This document shows positions 8,271 through 16,337 of a stretch of DNA of 64,000 bases, one piece after another. This DNA comes from Paraburkholderia bannensis (lineage in GTDB: Bacteria; Pseudomonadota; Gammaproteobacteria; Burkholderiales; Burkholderiaceae), in NCBI RefSeq assembly GCF_014200455.1, contig NZ_JACHBW010000004.1, positions 186,001 to 250,000 of the forward strand, read 5' to 3'. Below the pieces are notes generated by a model. It ran no database searches. It was given only the letters and a program-made list of their open reading frames with translations, and was not told where the DNA came from. A program made the position numbers and the translations under genes. Each line of letters begins with the position of its first letter. The first letter of the stretch is position 1.

Positions 8271-9596
8271 ATGGAATCCGTGATGGAAACGCCCCACCCC
8301 GATCGCGTGGCGCGCAAGCCTCGCATCGGGCTTGCGTGGCAGATTGTGATCGGCCTTGTGGCCGGCATTGCGGTCGGGCTCGTCCTCAACCGTTTTCCGG
8401 AGTTTCGCGCAACGGCGATCAATGGCTTCCTGCAACCGGCCGGCGATATTTTTATCCGTCTGATCAAAATGGTCGTCGTGCCGATCGTTTTCACGAGCAT
8501 GGTGATGGGTATCGCAGGTGTGGGCGACGGACGCTCGCTCGGGCGCATTGGATTAAAGACGCTCGTGTATTTCGAGGTCGTCACGACCATCGCCATCGTG
8601 CTGGGACTCGTACTGGGCAATCTGCTGCACCCGGGTCTCGGCACCGATCTGTCCCAACTCGGTCATACCGATATCTCGCGCTATCAGCAGACATCGCAGC
8701 AAACGCAGGGACATCACGGTTTCATGGCGCTGTTGCTGAGCATCGTCCCCGACAACATCATCATGGCGATGGGGCGCGGCGATCTCCTGCCCGTGATCTT
8801 CTTTTCGGTGCTATTCGGCCTGGGCCTGCAATCCGTGCCGGCCGAATATCGACATCCCGTGATCGCGACTTTCAAGGGCATCAGCGACACCATGTTCAAG
8901 GTCACCGGCATGGTGATGCGTTATGCGCCTTTCGGCGTGTGTGCGCTGATCGCCGTGACGGTTGCGAGCTTTGGCTTCGGTTCGCTGTTGCCGCTCATCA
9001 AGCTCGTCGCGGTGACCTATCTTGCGATCATCCTGTTCGCGGTTTTCGTGCTGGGTGTGACGGCGCGACTCTTTGGCTTCAACATTTTCACGCTACTGCG
9101 CGTCATCAAGGACGAATTGATTATCGCCTTCTCGACCTGCAGTTCGGCGACGGTCCTGCCGCAATTGATGAAGAAGATGGAGGACTACGGCGTGCCTAAA
9201 AGCATCACGACATTCGTGGTGCCGACGGGCTACACCTTCAATCTCGACGGCGCATCCATTTATCTCGGCATCGGCACGCTGTTTGTCGCGCAACTGTATG
9301 GCGTCCATCTTGGCCTGCAAGAGCAGATCGTGCTGGTGCTGACGATGGTCATCACGTCAAAAGGCGCGGCAGGCGTGCCTGGCTTCATGTTCGTCATCCT
9401 GCTGACGACGCTGGCGAGTGCGGGACTGCCGCTCGAAGGACTCGCTTTCATCGCGGGCGTCGACCGGATCATGGATATGGGACGCACCGCGCTGAACGTG
9501 GTGGGCAACGCGCTCGCGCCGCTCGTCATCGCCCGATGGGAAGGCCAGTATGACGCAGAAAAAGGTCGAGCCTATCTCGCGTCGCTGGACGCATGA
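8271..9596 (+). CDS. Dicarboxylate/amino acid:cation symporter (DAACS family, GltP/DctA-like)
   Basis: 441-residue multi-pass inner-membrane symporter of the DAACS family, which couples uptake of glutamate, aspartate or C4-dicarboxylates to H+ or Na+. Visible landmarks are the N-terminal LAWQIVIGLVAGIAVGLVLN helix, IFIRLIKMVVVPIVFTS, the serine-rich re-entrant loop FSTCSSATVLPQLM, the VVPTGYTFNLDG segment of TM7, the second hairpin SKGAAGVPGFMF, and AGVDRIMDMGRTALNVVGN near the C-terminus. The start at 8271 has GGAG at 8262-8265; the open frame extends further upstream but without a ribosome site. It is followed 58 bases later by the aminotransferase gene and is divergent from its probable LysR regulator. 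Confidence 0.93.
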   Translation: MESVMETPHPDRVARKPRIGLAWQIVIGLVAGIAVGLVLNRFPEFRATAINGFLQPAGDIFIRLIKMVVVPIVFTSMVMGIAGVGDGRSLGRIGLKTLVYFEVVTTIAIVLGLVLGNLLHPGLGTDLSQLGHTDISRYQQTSQQTQGHHGFMALLLSIVPDNIIMAMGRGDLLPVIFFSVLFGLGLQSVPAEYRHPVIATFKGISDTMFKVTGMVMRYAPFGVCALIAVTVASFGFGSLLPLIKLVAVTYLAIILFAVFVLGVTARLFGFNIFTLLRVIKDELIIAFSTCSSATVLPQLMKKMEDYGVPKSITTFVVPTGYTFNLDGASIYLGIGTLFVAQLYGVHLGLQEQIVLVLTMVITSKGAAGVPGFMFVILLTTLASAGLPLEGLAFIAGVDRIMDMGRTALNVVGNALAPLVIARWEGQYDAEKGRAYLASLDA

Positions 9597-9654
9597 ACAC
9601 AGACGAAAGCAGATGAAAACAGCAGTCGCAAACATGGAACAAGGAGCACATGCA

Positions 9655-10944
9655 ATGAGCAGCAGTCGTGGACAGTTGTTTTCCGAATCGATGATGGAAG
9701 AGATCAAGCGCCGCTTTCATTATGTCGATCACGATGTCGATGGCCGCTCGCGGCTTTTCTTCGACAACGCCGGTGGCTCGTTCAGACTGAAATCGGCATT
9801 GGAAGCCTTTGCGCAGATCGACGCCTTGCCGGATTGTCCCGAGCGCATTCACGAGCGCGCACTGTTTTTGCAGGACATCCAGACGCGGGGCGAAGACGAC
9901 ATCCGCCGCATCCTCAACGCGCGCGACGGCAGCGTCTATCTCTCGCTTACCGCATCGGCGGGCATGTTCGAGATGGTGCGCGCGGTGATGGAAAACGTGC
10001 CGGGCAGCAATGCGGTGACGACCATTCTCGAACACCCGTCATCTTTCGATGCCATGACGTTGTATTGCGAGCGCACCGGTAAAACGCTGCGCGTCGCGCC
10101 AAGCAATGCCGAAACCGGCGGCGTGGATGTCGATGCGATCGTTTCGCTGATCGACGACGACACGGCGCTATTGAGCGTGATGTACGCGTCGAATATTTCG
10201 GGCGCGAAACTGGACATCGCAGCCATCGTCGAGCGGGCGCGCGCGCGCAAACCCGGTCTCTTCATCATCGTCGACGCAGTTCAACATGCGCCGCACGCAG
10301 TCATCGACCTGCAGAAAACACCTGTCGACGGCATCAACTTCGCGCCGTACAAATTCTTCGGCTGCCGGGGAGCGGGCGTGGCGTGGTTGTCGAAGCGGCT
10401 CGCGGAACTTCCGCATCATCGGCTCGCGGCCAGGGAAAACAGCGTGTGGGAACTCGGCAGTCCCGCGCCCGCGCACTTCGCCGTAGTCAGCGCCATGGTC
10501 AACTACGTCGCGTGGATCGGCGCGCAGTTCAGCGACGCCGAAGACCGGCGCGAACTGTTTGTGCAAGGCATGCAGCGCATCGAAGAGCATGAGCGCGCAT
10601 TGCTTGCGTTGCTGCTCGACGGCGTGGATGGACAGCGCGGGCTACGCATGATCGAAGGCGTCAAGGTGTTCTGGGATCACGACGATCTGACGCGCCGCGA
10701 TCTGATCGCCGGTATCGGCTTCGACGCGCTGGACCCCACTGCCGCCGTGCGCGCCTACGAAGAACGCGGCGTAATCGTCTATGAACGGATTGCGACGAGC
10801 CTCTATTCCGGTCGGATGTTGAAATCGTTCAACCTGGCGGGTGCGGTTCGCGTTTCTCCGCTGCATTGCCATTCGCCGGGCGATATCGCGCGGTTTCTGG
10901 CGGTGACCGAAGACATCGCGAGTGACAGCCGGCGCGTTGTTTAG
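9655..10944 (+). CDS. Class V-fold PLP-dependent aminotransferase/desulfurase-like enzyme
   Basis: 429-residue PLP enzyme of the class V aminotransferase fold (cysteine desulfurase/isopenicillin-N epimerase group). Seen are RLFFDNAGGSFR near the N-terminus, LTASAGMFEMV (cofactor-phosphate region), the Asp/His strand FIIVDAVQHAPH, and the Schiff-base lysine in NFAPYKFFGCRGAG (Lys233). The start at 9655 was chosen because AAGGAG lies at 9641-9646; in-frame ATGs at 9613 and 9634 lack such a site. Position behind an amino-acid/dicarboxylate symporter suggests that it acts on an imported amino acid, but neither sequence nor context identifies the substrate. Confidence 0.85.
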   Translation: MSSSRGQLFSESMMEEIKRRFHYVDHDVDGRSRLFFDNAGGSFRLKSALEAFAQIDALPDCPERIHERALFLQDIQTRGEDDIRRILNARDGSVYLSLTASAGMFEMVRAVMENVPGSNAVTTILEHPSSFDAMTLYCERTGKTLRVAPSNAETGGVDVDAIVSLIDDDTALLSVMYASNISGAKLDIAAIVERARARKPGLFIIVDAVQHAPHAVIDLQKTPVDGINFAPYKFFGCRGAGVAWLSKRLAELPHHRLAARENSVWELGSPAPAHFAVVSAMVNYVAWIGAQFSDAEDRRELFVQGMQRIEEHERALLALLLDGVDGQRGLRMIEGVKVFWDHDDLTRRDLIAGIGFDALDPTAAVRAYEERGVIVYERIATSLYSGRMLKSFNLAGAVRVSPLHCHSPGDIARFLAVTEDIASDSRRVV

Positions 10945-10960
10945 CGCGCGGTGAGAGACA

Positions 10961-10995
10961 GACGCATCGGATTTTCTTTTGCTGCCCGGTGCGTC
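10961..10995 (+). terminator. Hairpin after aminotransferase gene
   Basis: Ten-base stem GACGCATCGG (10961-10970) / CCGGTGCGTC (10986-10995), with one U-G pair and a 15-base loop, located 16 bases after the aminotransferase stop. It is followed by a pyrimidine-rich tract but not by a strong T-run, so termination efficiency is uncertain. Confidence 0.45.
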
Positions 10996-11004
10996 CCTTC
11001 TCAT

Positions 11005-11028
11005 CGTTACTTCGTTACTTTGTTACGG
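11005..11028. repeat. Short tandem repeat, 8-base unit, about three copies
   Basis: CGTTACTT twice in a row, then the imperfect copy TGTTACGG. It overlaps the stop codon of the MarR-GNAT gene on the minus strand. Likely a replication-slippage product with no evident function. Confidence 0.6.
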
Positions 11029-12009
11029 TTTTGCCGAATTCGAAACCCGGCTAAACCGTTGCTCGACAACAGTCGCCCCCCACTGCCGCCCTTGCGCCTC
11101 GTCGGTCAGCCGAAAGCCGGCGCCATCGTAGAGATGCCGCGCCGCATTCAGGCCTTTAAAGGTCCAGAGAAAAGTTTCATCGAAATGCTCGTCCACAAAG
11201 GCCATTGCCCGTTCGAGCAAACGACGCCCGATGCCAGCGCCGCGCAACGTATCGTCGACGATGAACCATCGTAGATGCGCGATGCGCGTATCGGCATCGC
11301 CATCGATTGCCAGCGAAGCGAGAGACCTGCCGTTTTCCACATAAAGCCATAGCGCCTTTTGAGGATGCGGCAAAGACTCCGCGAATCCGGCCAACTCCGT
11401 TGCCACTTTGCGCTCGAAAAACACGCCAAATCCGGCATGTTGCGAATAAAACCGCGCATGCAGGCCGACGATATCGCCGATACAACCCGGTTGGTAGCCT
11501 TCAAGTATCTGCCCGGTGCCAGCGCCCGTTCCTGATAGTTTCTCGTTGCCATTATTGTCTTGCGCGAGCGCGTTGGCGTACAGCGAGAGCGATTTGACCA
11601 GCATTTGCTGGTCGGCTGGCGCGAGACGTCTGAGCGCATGCGATACCTGATCGGTCGCGAACTCATCGATTTTCGAGCGCAGCTTTTGCCCGGCGGCCGT
11701 CAAAAAAAGTTCGGACGCGCGTGCGTCATCGCTGGATGTTGTGCGCACAACCAGTCCGCCCGATTCAAGCTTTGCGATCTGCCTGCTTGTGTTCGACTTG
11801 TCCAGCCTCAGTATGGTGGCGAGGTCGCGCGCCTGGATGCCTGGCGTGGCGCCGATTTCGATGACAGCATGCACCGCCGACGGCGCGAGATCGCTATCGG
11901 CCAGCGTGCTGCGCATGAAACCAAGTTCGCGAACCAGTTTGCGCGAGCATTCCCGTAGTTCGAGGATGGTCTGGTCGCGCGCCTGCGCGGGCGGATTGAT
12001 CACGTCCAT
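11023..12009 (-). CDS. MarR-GNAT fusion: MarR DNA-binding domain plus N-acetyltransferase
   Basis: 328 residues in two modules. Residues about 1-145 are a MarR winged HTH: a dimerisation helix from RDQTILELRECSRKLV, the HTH IQARDLATILRLDKSNTSRQIAKLE, and a wing with DDAR. Residues about 165-325 are a GNAT acetyltransferase, with the acetyl-CoA loop LRGAGIGRRLLERA and the late motif FKGLNAARHLYDGAGFRLTDE. The start at 12009 follows AGAGGTGG and was preferred to the upstream ATG at 12069, which would run through the operator. MarR-GNAT fusions are known in proteobacteria, but their acetyl acceptors are mostly unknown. It is divergent from a small unknown gene, and a near-perfect double palindrome lies just upstream, implying autoregulation. 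Confidence 0.88.
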   Translation of the reverse strand: MDVINPPAQARDQTILELRECSRKLVRELGFMRSTLADSDLAPSAVHAVIEIGATPGIQARDLATILRLDKSNTSRQIAKLESGGLVVRTTSSDDARASELFLTAAGQKLRSKIDEFATDQVSHALRRLAPADQQMLVKSLSLYANALAQDNNGNEKLSGTGAGTGQILEGYQPGCIGDIVGLHARFYSQHAGFGVFFERKVATELAGFAESLPHPQKALWLYVENGRSLASLAIDGDADTRIAHLRWFIVDDTLRGAGIGRRLLERAMAFVDEHFDETFLWTFKGLNAARHLYDGAGFRLTDEAQGRQWGATVVEQRFSRVSNSAKP

Positions 12010-12022
12010 ACACCACCTCTGG

Positions 12023-12063
12023 AAGTTGCGGTTCGCAACCACTATAGTTGCGAACCGCAACTT
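12023..12063. promoter_or_regulatory. Double MarR-type operator (two GTTGCG-N3-CGCAAC dyads)
   Basis: Two dyads, each GTTGCG-N3-CGCAAC, lie at 12025-12039 and 12047-12061, with centres 22 bases apart (about two helical turns). Together they form a perfect 17-base inverted repeat, 12023-12039 / 12047-12063, around the spacer CACTATA. The site is 13 bases upstream of the MarR-GNAT start and 70 bases upstream of the divergent gene. Symmetry, half-site length and location are those of MarR-family operators. Confidence 0.75.
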
Positions 12064-12132
12064 TTTCAAGGTTCATCAAGTGCTTGTGGGTGGCCCGTGC
12101 GATGATGCGGCACGAACCATACGAGGTACGCA

Positions 12133-12516
12133 ATGACTACACCATTCGACGAAGCAACCGCCGCGGCGATCGCCGCATTTGCCAAACTGGACCTCTACAC
12201 CGCTGTGCAGTCGATGCGCGCCGAGGCCGACTACGATCGCGAACTCGATCAATGGGTCTCGCGCTACATCGAAGAGCATGGCGGCGGCGCGGACGACGCG
12301 CAATACGACGCCTTGCACGCGCAAGCCCAGGCGACGCCTGAATATGCAGAGTTCGTCGATGCGGTCCGCAGGGAACTCACGGAATATTTCGAAGTGACCG
12401 CCGATCAACTGGACGCGGTGGTCCTGCTGCGCGATGACGATAGCGATGAGCTTTGGGCTGAGGTCAATCGTCAGCGGAATGCGTTGGGCACGGGTGAGGT
12501 GCGTGGGGATCTTTGA
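12133..12516 (+). CDS. Small acidic protein of unknown function
   Basis: 127 residues, strongly acidic and predicted helical, without signal peptide or membrane segment. It begins MTTPFDEATAAAIAAF and has many Asp/Glu residues (DDAQYDALHAQAQ, LLRDDDSDELWAEVNRQR). I do not recognise a family. It is divergent from the MarR-GNAT gene and shares the double operator, so it is probably controlled by that regulator. The ATG at 12133 has GAGG about 8 bases upstream. Confidence 0.65.
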   Translation: MTTPFDEATAAAIAAFAKLDLYTAVQSMRAEADYDRELDQWVSRYIEEHGGGADDAQYDALHAQAQATPEYAEFVDAVRRELTEYFEVTADQLDAVVLLRDDDSDELWAEVNRQRNALGTGEVRGDL

Positions 12517-12554
12517 GGGACGAACACGCTGATCGCCGCGAGCCGGGAAAGAAT

Positions 12555-12977
12555 ATGAACAGAAAACGTGTGACGTTCCTGATGAGCATCTTTTCTTTCA
12601 CCGCGCTCGCCGGTTGCCATCCATTTCCGCATATCGCCATCGACTATTCCAGTTTGGGACAGACGCGATTCGATAAGGAATTAATGACTCACTGGCAGAC
12701 CGGGGCTGAGCCATTGAGGCGCGACCTGCAGGAAATTGTCGACGCCCGGGGCGTTCAAGGCGCCGGCATTTCAGTTGAAGATCTGGAAGCACTGGGTGCA
12801 CATTGCTTGCCTGGCCCGCAGGGCCTATGCCAGTACACTGGCGTCATACGCTACCGCTTATACGGTTTGCCGGACTCGTCAAAAGACGACAGAGCGACGA
12901 CCCTCGTCTTTCAAATAAATATTCAAAGGCAAGCGGGATCGGCAACCGTCACTGTCGAAACGGAAGAGGTCGAATAG
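12555..12977 (+). CDS. Putative lipoprotein of unknown function
   Basis: 140 residues. The N-terminus is a lipoprotein signal: a basic MNRKR, a hydrophobic stretch, then the lipobox LAGC, giving a lipidated Cys near residue 20. The mature part (HPFPHIAIDYSSL..., DARGVQGAGISVEDLE, CLPGPQGLCQYTGVIRYRLYG) ends in a beta-rich segment and is not a family I recognise. The start at 12555 puts the signal at the N-terminus; an in-frame start at 12513 would bury it. It follows the 127-residue gene by 38 bases and may be co-transcribed. Confidence 0.7.
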   Translation: MNRKRVTFLMSIFSFTALAGCHPFPHIAIDYSSLGQTRFDKELMTHWQTGAEPLRRDLQEIVDARGVQGAGISVEDLEALGAHCLPGPQGLCQYTGVIRYRLYGLPDSSKDDRATTLVFQINIQRQAGSATVTVETEEVE

Positions 12978-13270
12978 ATGTCGCGACCCGCAGCGACCCG
13001 GGCCTGGACGCATCGCTGCCGATGATCAAGGCAAGAACGACAATCCCGCACAACATCGCGTCATATTCAAGCAGATCTCAAACGCCTGCCTGATGAGTGC
13101 CCCTCGGCCGGAAGCAGAATGGATCATGCCCGCAGCACTGCGCCTGGCGCATCCTCAATTCGCGTACTGCGCCAGTGAGGACAGCAAAAACGCACGACTC
13201 CCATGCAGTTTCACGTATTCGCAGCACGGCGCTCGCGGCTTAACATCGGCGCGTCGCTCATCACACCGCT
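12978..13270. other. Non-coding gap between lipoprotein and MFS genes
   Basis: 293 bases. Open frames run through it but none has a convincing start or composition. No terminator or repeat was recognised. Confidence 0.5.
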
Positions 13271-14476
13271 ATGCGAATGTCGAACTTCTCACTCATCCTT
13301 GTCGTTTCCATGTTGAGCGCCTTTGGCCTCATCGCCTCCGATGTCTACCTCCCGGCCATGCCCGCCATGGCGCATCAATTTGCTATTGGCGCCTGGCAAA
13401 TGCCGCAGACGGTCTCGGCTTATCTGATCGCGCTGGCCTGCGCACAACTTTTCTTCGGCCCACTATCCGATCGCTGGGGACGCAAACCCGTGCTCTCGGT
13501 CGGGATCCTGCTCTATGTGCTTGGCTCGCTGGGCTGCGCGAGCGCCAACGGGTTCACCAGCTTTCTGACGTGGCGCATGCTCGAAGCACTCGGCGCCGCA
13601 TCGGGACTGGTGATCGGCCGCGCGATCATCGCTGATACCTGCGACAAGAAGAGCTCTGCGAAGGTGTACAGCGTCGTTTATCCGCTTGTCTCGCTCTCAC
13701 CGGCTCTCGCGCCCGCGATTGGCGGCAATCTGGCCGCGTGGTTCGGCTGGCGCAGCGATTTTCTATTCGTCGCCGCGTTTGGGCTGGTCGCATTCTGCCT
13801 CGTGCAGACGTTGCTCAAAGAAACGCGCGTGGCCAGCGCGACGCCTCAACTCATGAATCCCTTCGCAGGCTTCGCCGATGTGCTTCGCGACCGCGCATTC
13901 GTGCGTTATACGCTTGTGGTCTGCGCGATCTATTGCGCCTGGTTCATTTACCTGACGCAGTCGCCGTTCATCTTCTCGGGCTTTGGCCTGTCCGAGCAGC
14001 AAAGCGGTTGGCTCTATCTGCCGCTCACTATTGGCATCATCTCGGCCAACCTGGTCTCGCGTCGCCTGCTTGACCGTGTCTCCTACGATTCGATTGTCGT
14101 CGCCGGAGTCGCGTGTTTCGTTGCGGGCGCAATCGCTTTCATTGCGTTCCAGTGGTGGGACATGGCACATGTCTTCACGATCGTCCTGCCCATGTTCCTC
14201 GTCAGCCTCTCGAACGGTTCCTCGCTGTCGCTCGCGGTGTCGGGCGCGATCGCCAGCGAACATGGACGGGCGGCGACGGCCTCAGGGCTGGTCGGCTTCT
14301 TCCAGATCGGCAGCGCGTCGCTCGCGGCAGCAGCGGCGAGCGGTCTGCTAGGGACCGGCAGCCAAGTGCTGGCGATTGGCGTGCCGTGCTGCGCGCTGGT
14401 CGCCGCGCTCTCAATCGTGCCACGATGGTACGCCGCGCGGAGAACGTTAGCGCTTCGCAAGGGCGCGTGGCGCTAA
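13271..14476 (+). CDS. Bcr/CflA-type MFS drug efflux transporter
   Basis: 401-residue major-facilitator protein with 12 hydrophobic segments, drug:H+ antiporter type (Bcr/CflA). The N-terminal signature MLSAFGLIASDVYLPAMPAM is typical of Bcr. The MFS loop 2-3 motif GPLSDRWGRKPVL and the motif C-like region SLSPALAPAIGGNLAAWFGWR in TM5 are clear. It is expected to export small antimicrobials or other organic molecules from the inner membrane. Two starts are possible (13271 and 13277), neither with a good ribosome site. It converges with a LysR gene 61 bases downstream; there is no evidence that this LysR controls it. Confidence 0.9.
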   Translation: MRMSNFSLILVVSMLSAFGLIASDVYLPAMPAMAHQFAIGAWQMPQTVSAYLIALACAQLFFGPLSDRWGRKPVLSVGILLYVLGSLGCASANGFTSFLTWRMLEALGAASGLVIGRAIIADTCDKKSSAKVYSVVYPLVSLSPALAPAIGGNLAAWFGWRSDFLFVAAFGLVAFCLVQTLLKETRVASATPQLMNPFAGFADVLRDRAFVRYTLVVCAIYCAWFIYLTQSPFIFSGFGLSEQQSGWLYLPLTIGIISANLVSRRLLDRVSYDSIVVAGVACFVAGAIAFIAFQWWDMAHVFTIVLPMFLVSLSNGSSLSLAVSGAIASEHGRAATASGLVGFFQIGSASLAAAAASGLLGTGSQVLAIGVPCCALVAALSIVPRWYAARRTLALRKGAWR

Positions 14477-14537
14477 GCGATCAGTGTGTGCCAGCGACGT
14501 TGCCTCGCTGGTTCTCCGCTGTACCGAGGCTTACTCG

Positions 14538-15413
14538 CTAACACAGGCGCTCGAAGGATTCGTCGATTGCGTCGATGGCCGCGCGCACGCGCGCGGCACG
14601 ATTCAAGTCGCCGTGCAATACGAGCCACACCTGATACGGGCGCGCGCGCGATCTATCGGGCCACACACGCACGAGCGCATCATCCGTTCTGGCCATATAA
14701 ACAGGCAATTCGCCAATGCCAATGCCCGCGCGCACGACCGTCGCCAGCATAAGACTCGAACTGACCTCGGCGACGACGCGTCCTTTCGTCGTCGGCTCGC
14801 CGCAAATGGACGAATCCTGATTGCGCGTAATCGAGGACTGGTACATCACGAGGTCGTGGCCCTCGAATGCCTTTCCGCGCTCGGGTTCGCCGCGTGCGGC
14901 GAGATACTCGCGGCTCGCGAACAGGCCAACCTCCCATTCCGCCAGTTTGCGGCATACGAGATCGGGATTTTCAGGTCGAACGGTTCGAATCGCGAGATCG
15001 GCGTCGCGCCGCGCGAGATTCAGCACCTGAATCGACGTGCTCAGCACCACTCGGATGGCGGGATGTTGCACACGCAACCGTCGCAGCGCCGGCACCACGA
15101 AATCGAGGGCGAGCGAATCCGTCGTGGTCACCCGCACTTCGCCTTCAAGGCGATCGTCCGCGCCTTGTGCGCGGCGCTCGAACTCACTGGCCGCGTGCTC
15201 CATCGCCTCCGCGGCCTCTATCGATTGCTCGCCGATTGGCGTGGCCACGAATCCGGTTGAGGTCTTTAGAAAGAGCTTTGCGCCAAGCGCCTTTTCAAGC
15301 GCGGTAAGCCTGCGCCCCACTGTCGCCTGATCGACTTCCAGTCTGGCGGCCGCTTCGCGCAACGTGCCGGACCGATGCACCGCGAGAAATACCCTTGCGT
15401 CATCCCAGTTCAT
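14538..15413 (-). CDS. LysR-family transcriptional regulator
   Basis: 291 residues. The N-terminal HTH reads MNWDDARVFLAVHRSGTLRE, then AAARLEVDQATVGRRLTALE, and the effector domain starts near residue 90 (LEGEVRVTTTDSLALDFVVPAL). The use of VDQATVGRRLTALEKALGAKLF places it with the LysR subgroup that often regulates isolated efflux or metabolic genes. The start at 15413 was chosen at the beginning of LysR homology, with GGAAGAAAG upstream. No divergent partner gene is present within 440 bases, so the target cannot be inferred from position. Confidence 0.88.
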   Translation of the reverse strand: MNWDDARVFLAVHRSGTLREAAARLEVDQATVGRRLTALEKALGAKLFLKTSTGFVATPIGEQSIEAAEAMEHAASEFERRAQGADDRLEGEVRVTTTDSLALDFVVPALRRLRVQHPAIRVVLSTSIQVLNLARRDADLAIRTVRPENPDLVCRKLAEWEVGLFASREYLAARGEPERGKAFEGHDLVMYQSSITRNQDSSICGEPTTKGRVVAEVSSSLMLATVVRAGIGIGELPVYMARTDDALVRVWPDRSRARPYQVWLVLHGDLNRAARVRAAIDAIDESFERLC

Positions 15414-15855
15414 GTAGTTCTTTCTTCCACCTGTTTCTAGCATTTTTGCATTGCTTGCCTGCGATTTTACGTGTTGAAGTTTGCACACTCAATATGAACA
15501 ATCCGGTCTAAACCGAATTCGAATAAGGCCTCGTCAGGATGACTAACCGGGCGATTGCCGGAGAATGGACGAAGACCATAAGACGAAATTGAAAATGCTG
15601 CTGGCATTAATGAACACAGATCTAACCACAAAATTTTTCGTCCTTTCGCAATGCAAGCATTCTTCAATGCCTGATAGATAAAACCTCTACAGTGATTTTT
15701 AGACGCCAGTCGACTTACATTCGCACTCCGTAAATTGCTAGATCAGGTCACGGATCAGCGATAGAGCTGCCCCGACGGTGGCTTTCTAACCTCAGTCGGG
15801 GACTGCCGATATCGAGGGTTGGAATCAGCGCAAGCAGCCGACCGCGCAGGCTAAT
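15414..15855. other. AT-rich intergenic stretch
   Basis: 442 bases without a convincing gene. Bases 15481-15720 are only 42 percent G+C (101 of 240 counted), far below the surrounding genes. A 66-codon open frame on the minus strand (15467-15667) has no family resemblance and is not called. A 7-base hairpin, CCCCGAC (15770-15776) / GTCGGGG (15795-15801), lies just downstream of the tautomerase gene and might terminate it, but it has no T-run. Confidence 0.55.
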
Positions 15856-16239
15856 TCAAGTCGCATACTGCGCCACCCCATTCCCAAACGACCAGTTCTC
15901 CCTCGCCACATCCACGAGATTGACGAACACATCCTCTTTCCTCACGCCCGGATCCTGCGCGAGGTTTTCCGCGATCTTCGCGAACAGCGCCTTTTTCTGA
16001 TCCTGCCCGCGCGTATTGTTCGCCGCGATCTGGACTATCACGAGGTCGTCGCTGCGCTCGATCCCCAGATAATGGCGGCCAAACAGAAAGTTATCGGCGT
16101 CATGCTCGGTGACGATCATGAACTGATCGTCTTCGGGCACCTTGAACACTTCCATGAGCGCGCGGTGCACGCCCTGCATGAGCGCCTTGCGGTAGGTGGC
16201 GGGTTTGCCGGCGCGTACGGCGATTCGGGTGAGAGGCAT
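15856..16239 (-). CDS. Tautomerase-family protein (4-oxalocrotonate tautomerase superfamily)
   Basis: 127-residue protein of the tautomerase superfamily in its long form (about twice the 62-residue 4-OT). The start at 16239 exposes Pro as the first residue after Met (MPLTRIAVRAG), the catalytic general base of the superfamily, and has GGAG upstream; an in-frame ATG 4 codons earlier would destroy this. Further family features are YRKALMQGVHRALMEVF and DDQFMIVTEHDADNF. The reaction (tautomerisation or dehalogenation) cannot be told from sequence. It is divergent from a LysR gene, which probably controls it. Confidence 0.87.
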   Translation of the reverse strand: MPLTRIAVRAGKPATYRKALMQGVHRALMEVFKVPEDDQFMIVTEHDADNFLFGRHYLGIERSDDLVIVQIAANNTRGQDQKKALFAKIAENLAQDPGVRKEDVFVNLVDVARENWSFGNGVAQYAT

Positions 16240-16286
16240 GTCAGGCTCCATCGGGTTGAATGAACATGACAGCAGCTTAGTCCGCA

Positions 16287-16297
16287 GTTATCATAAC
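16287..16297. promoter_or_regulatory. Palindrome in LysR/tautomerase intergenic region
   Basis: GTTAT-C-ATAAC, a perfect 11-base dyad in the AT-rich 98-base gap between the divergent tautomerase and LysR genes. Position and AT-rich symmetry suit a LysR site, but the motif is short. Confidence 0.4.
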
Positions 16298-16337
16298 AAA
16301 AAGATATCACTGCATATTTCATTCATTTACAGTGAAA

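Noticed and set aside
15467..15667. 66-codon minus-strand frame in the AT-rich gap
   Set aside because: No ribosome site or family resemblance, and it overlaps the LysR upstream region.
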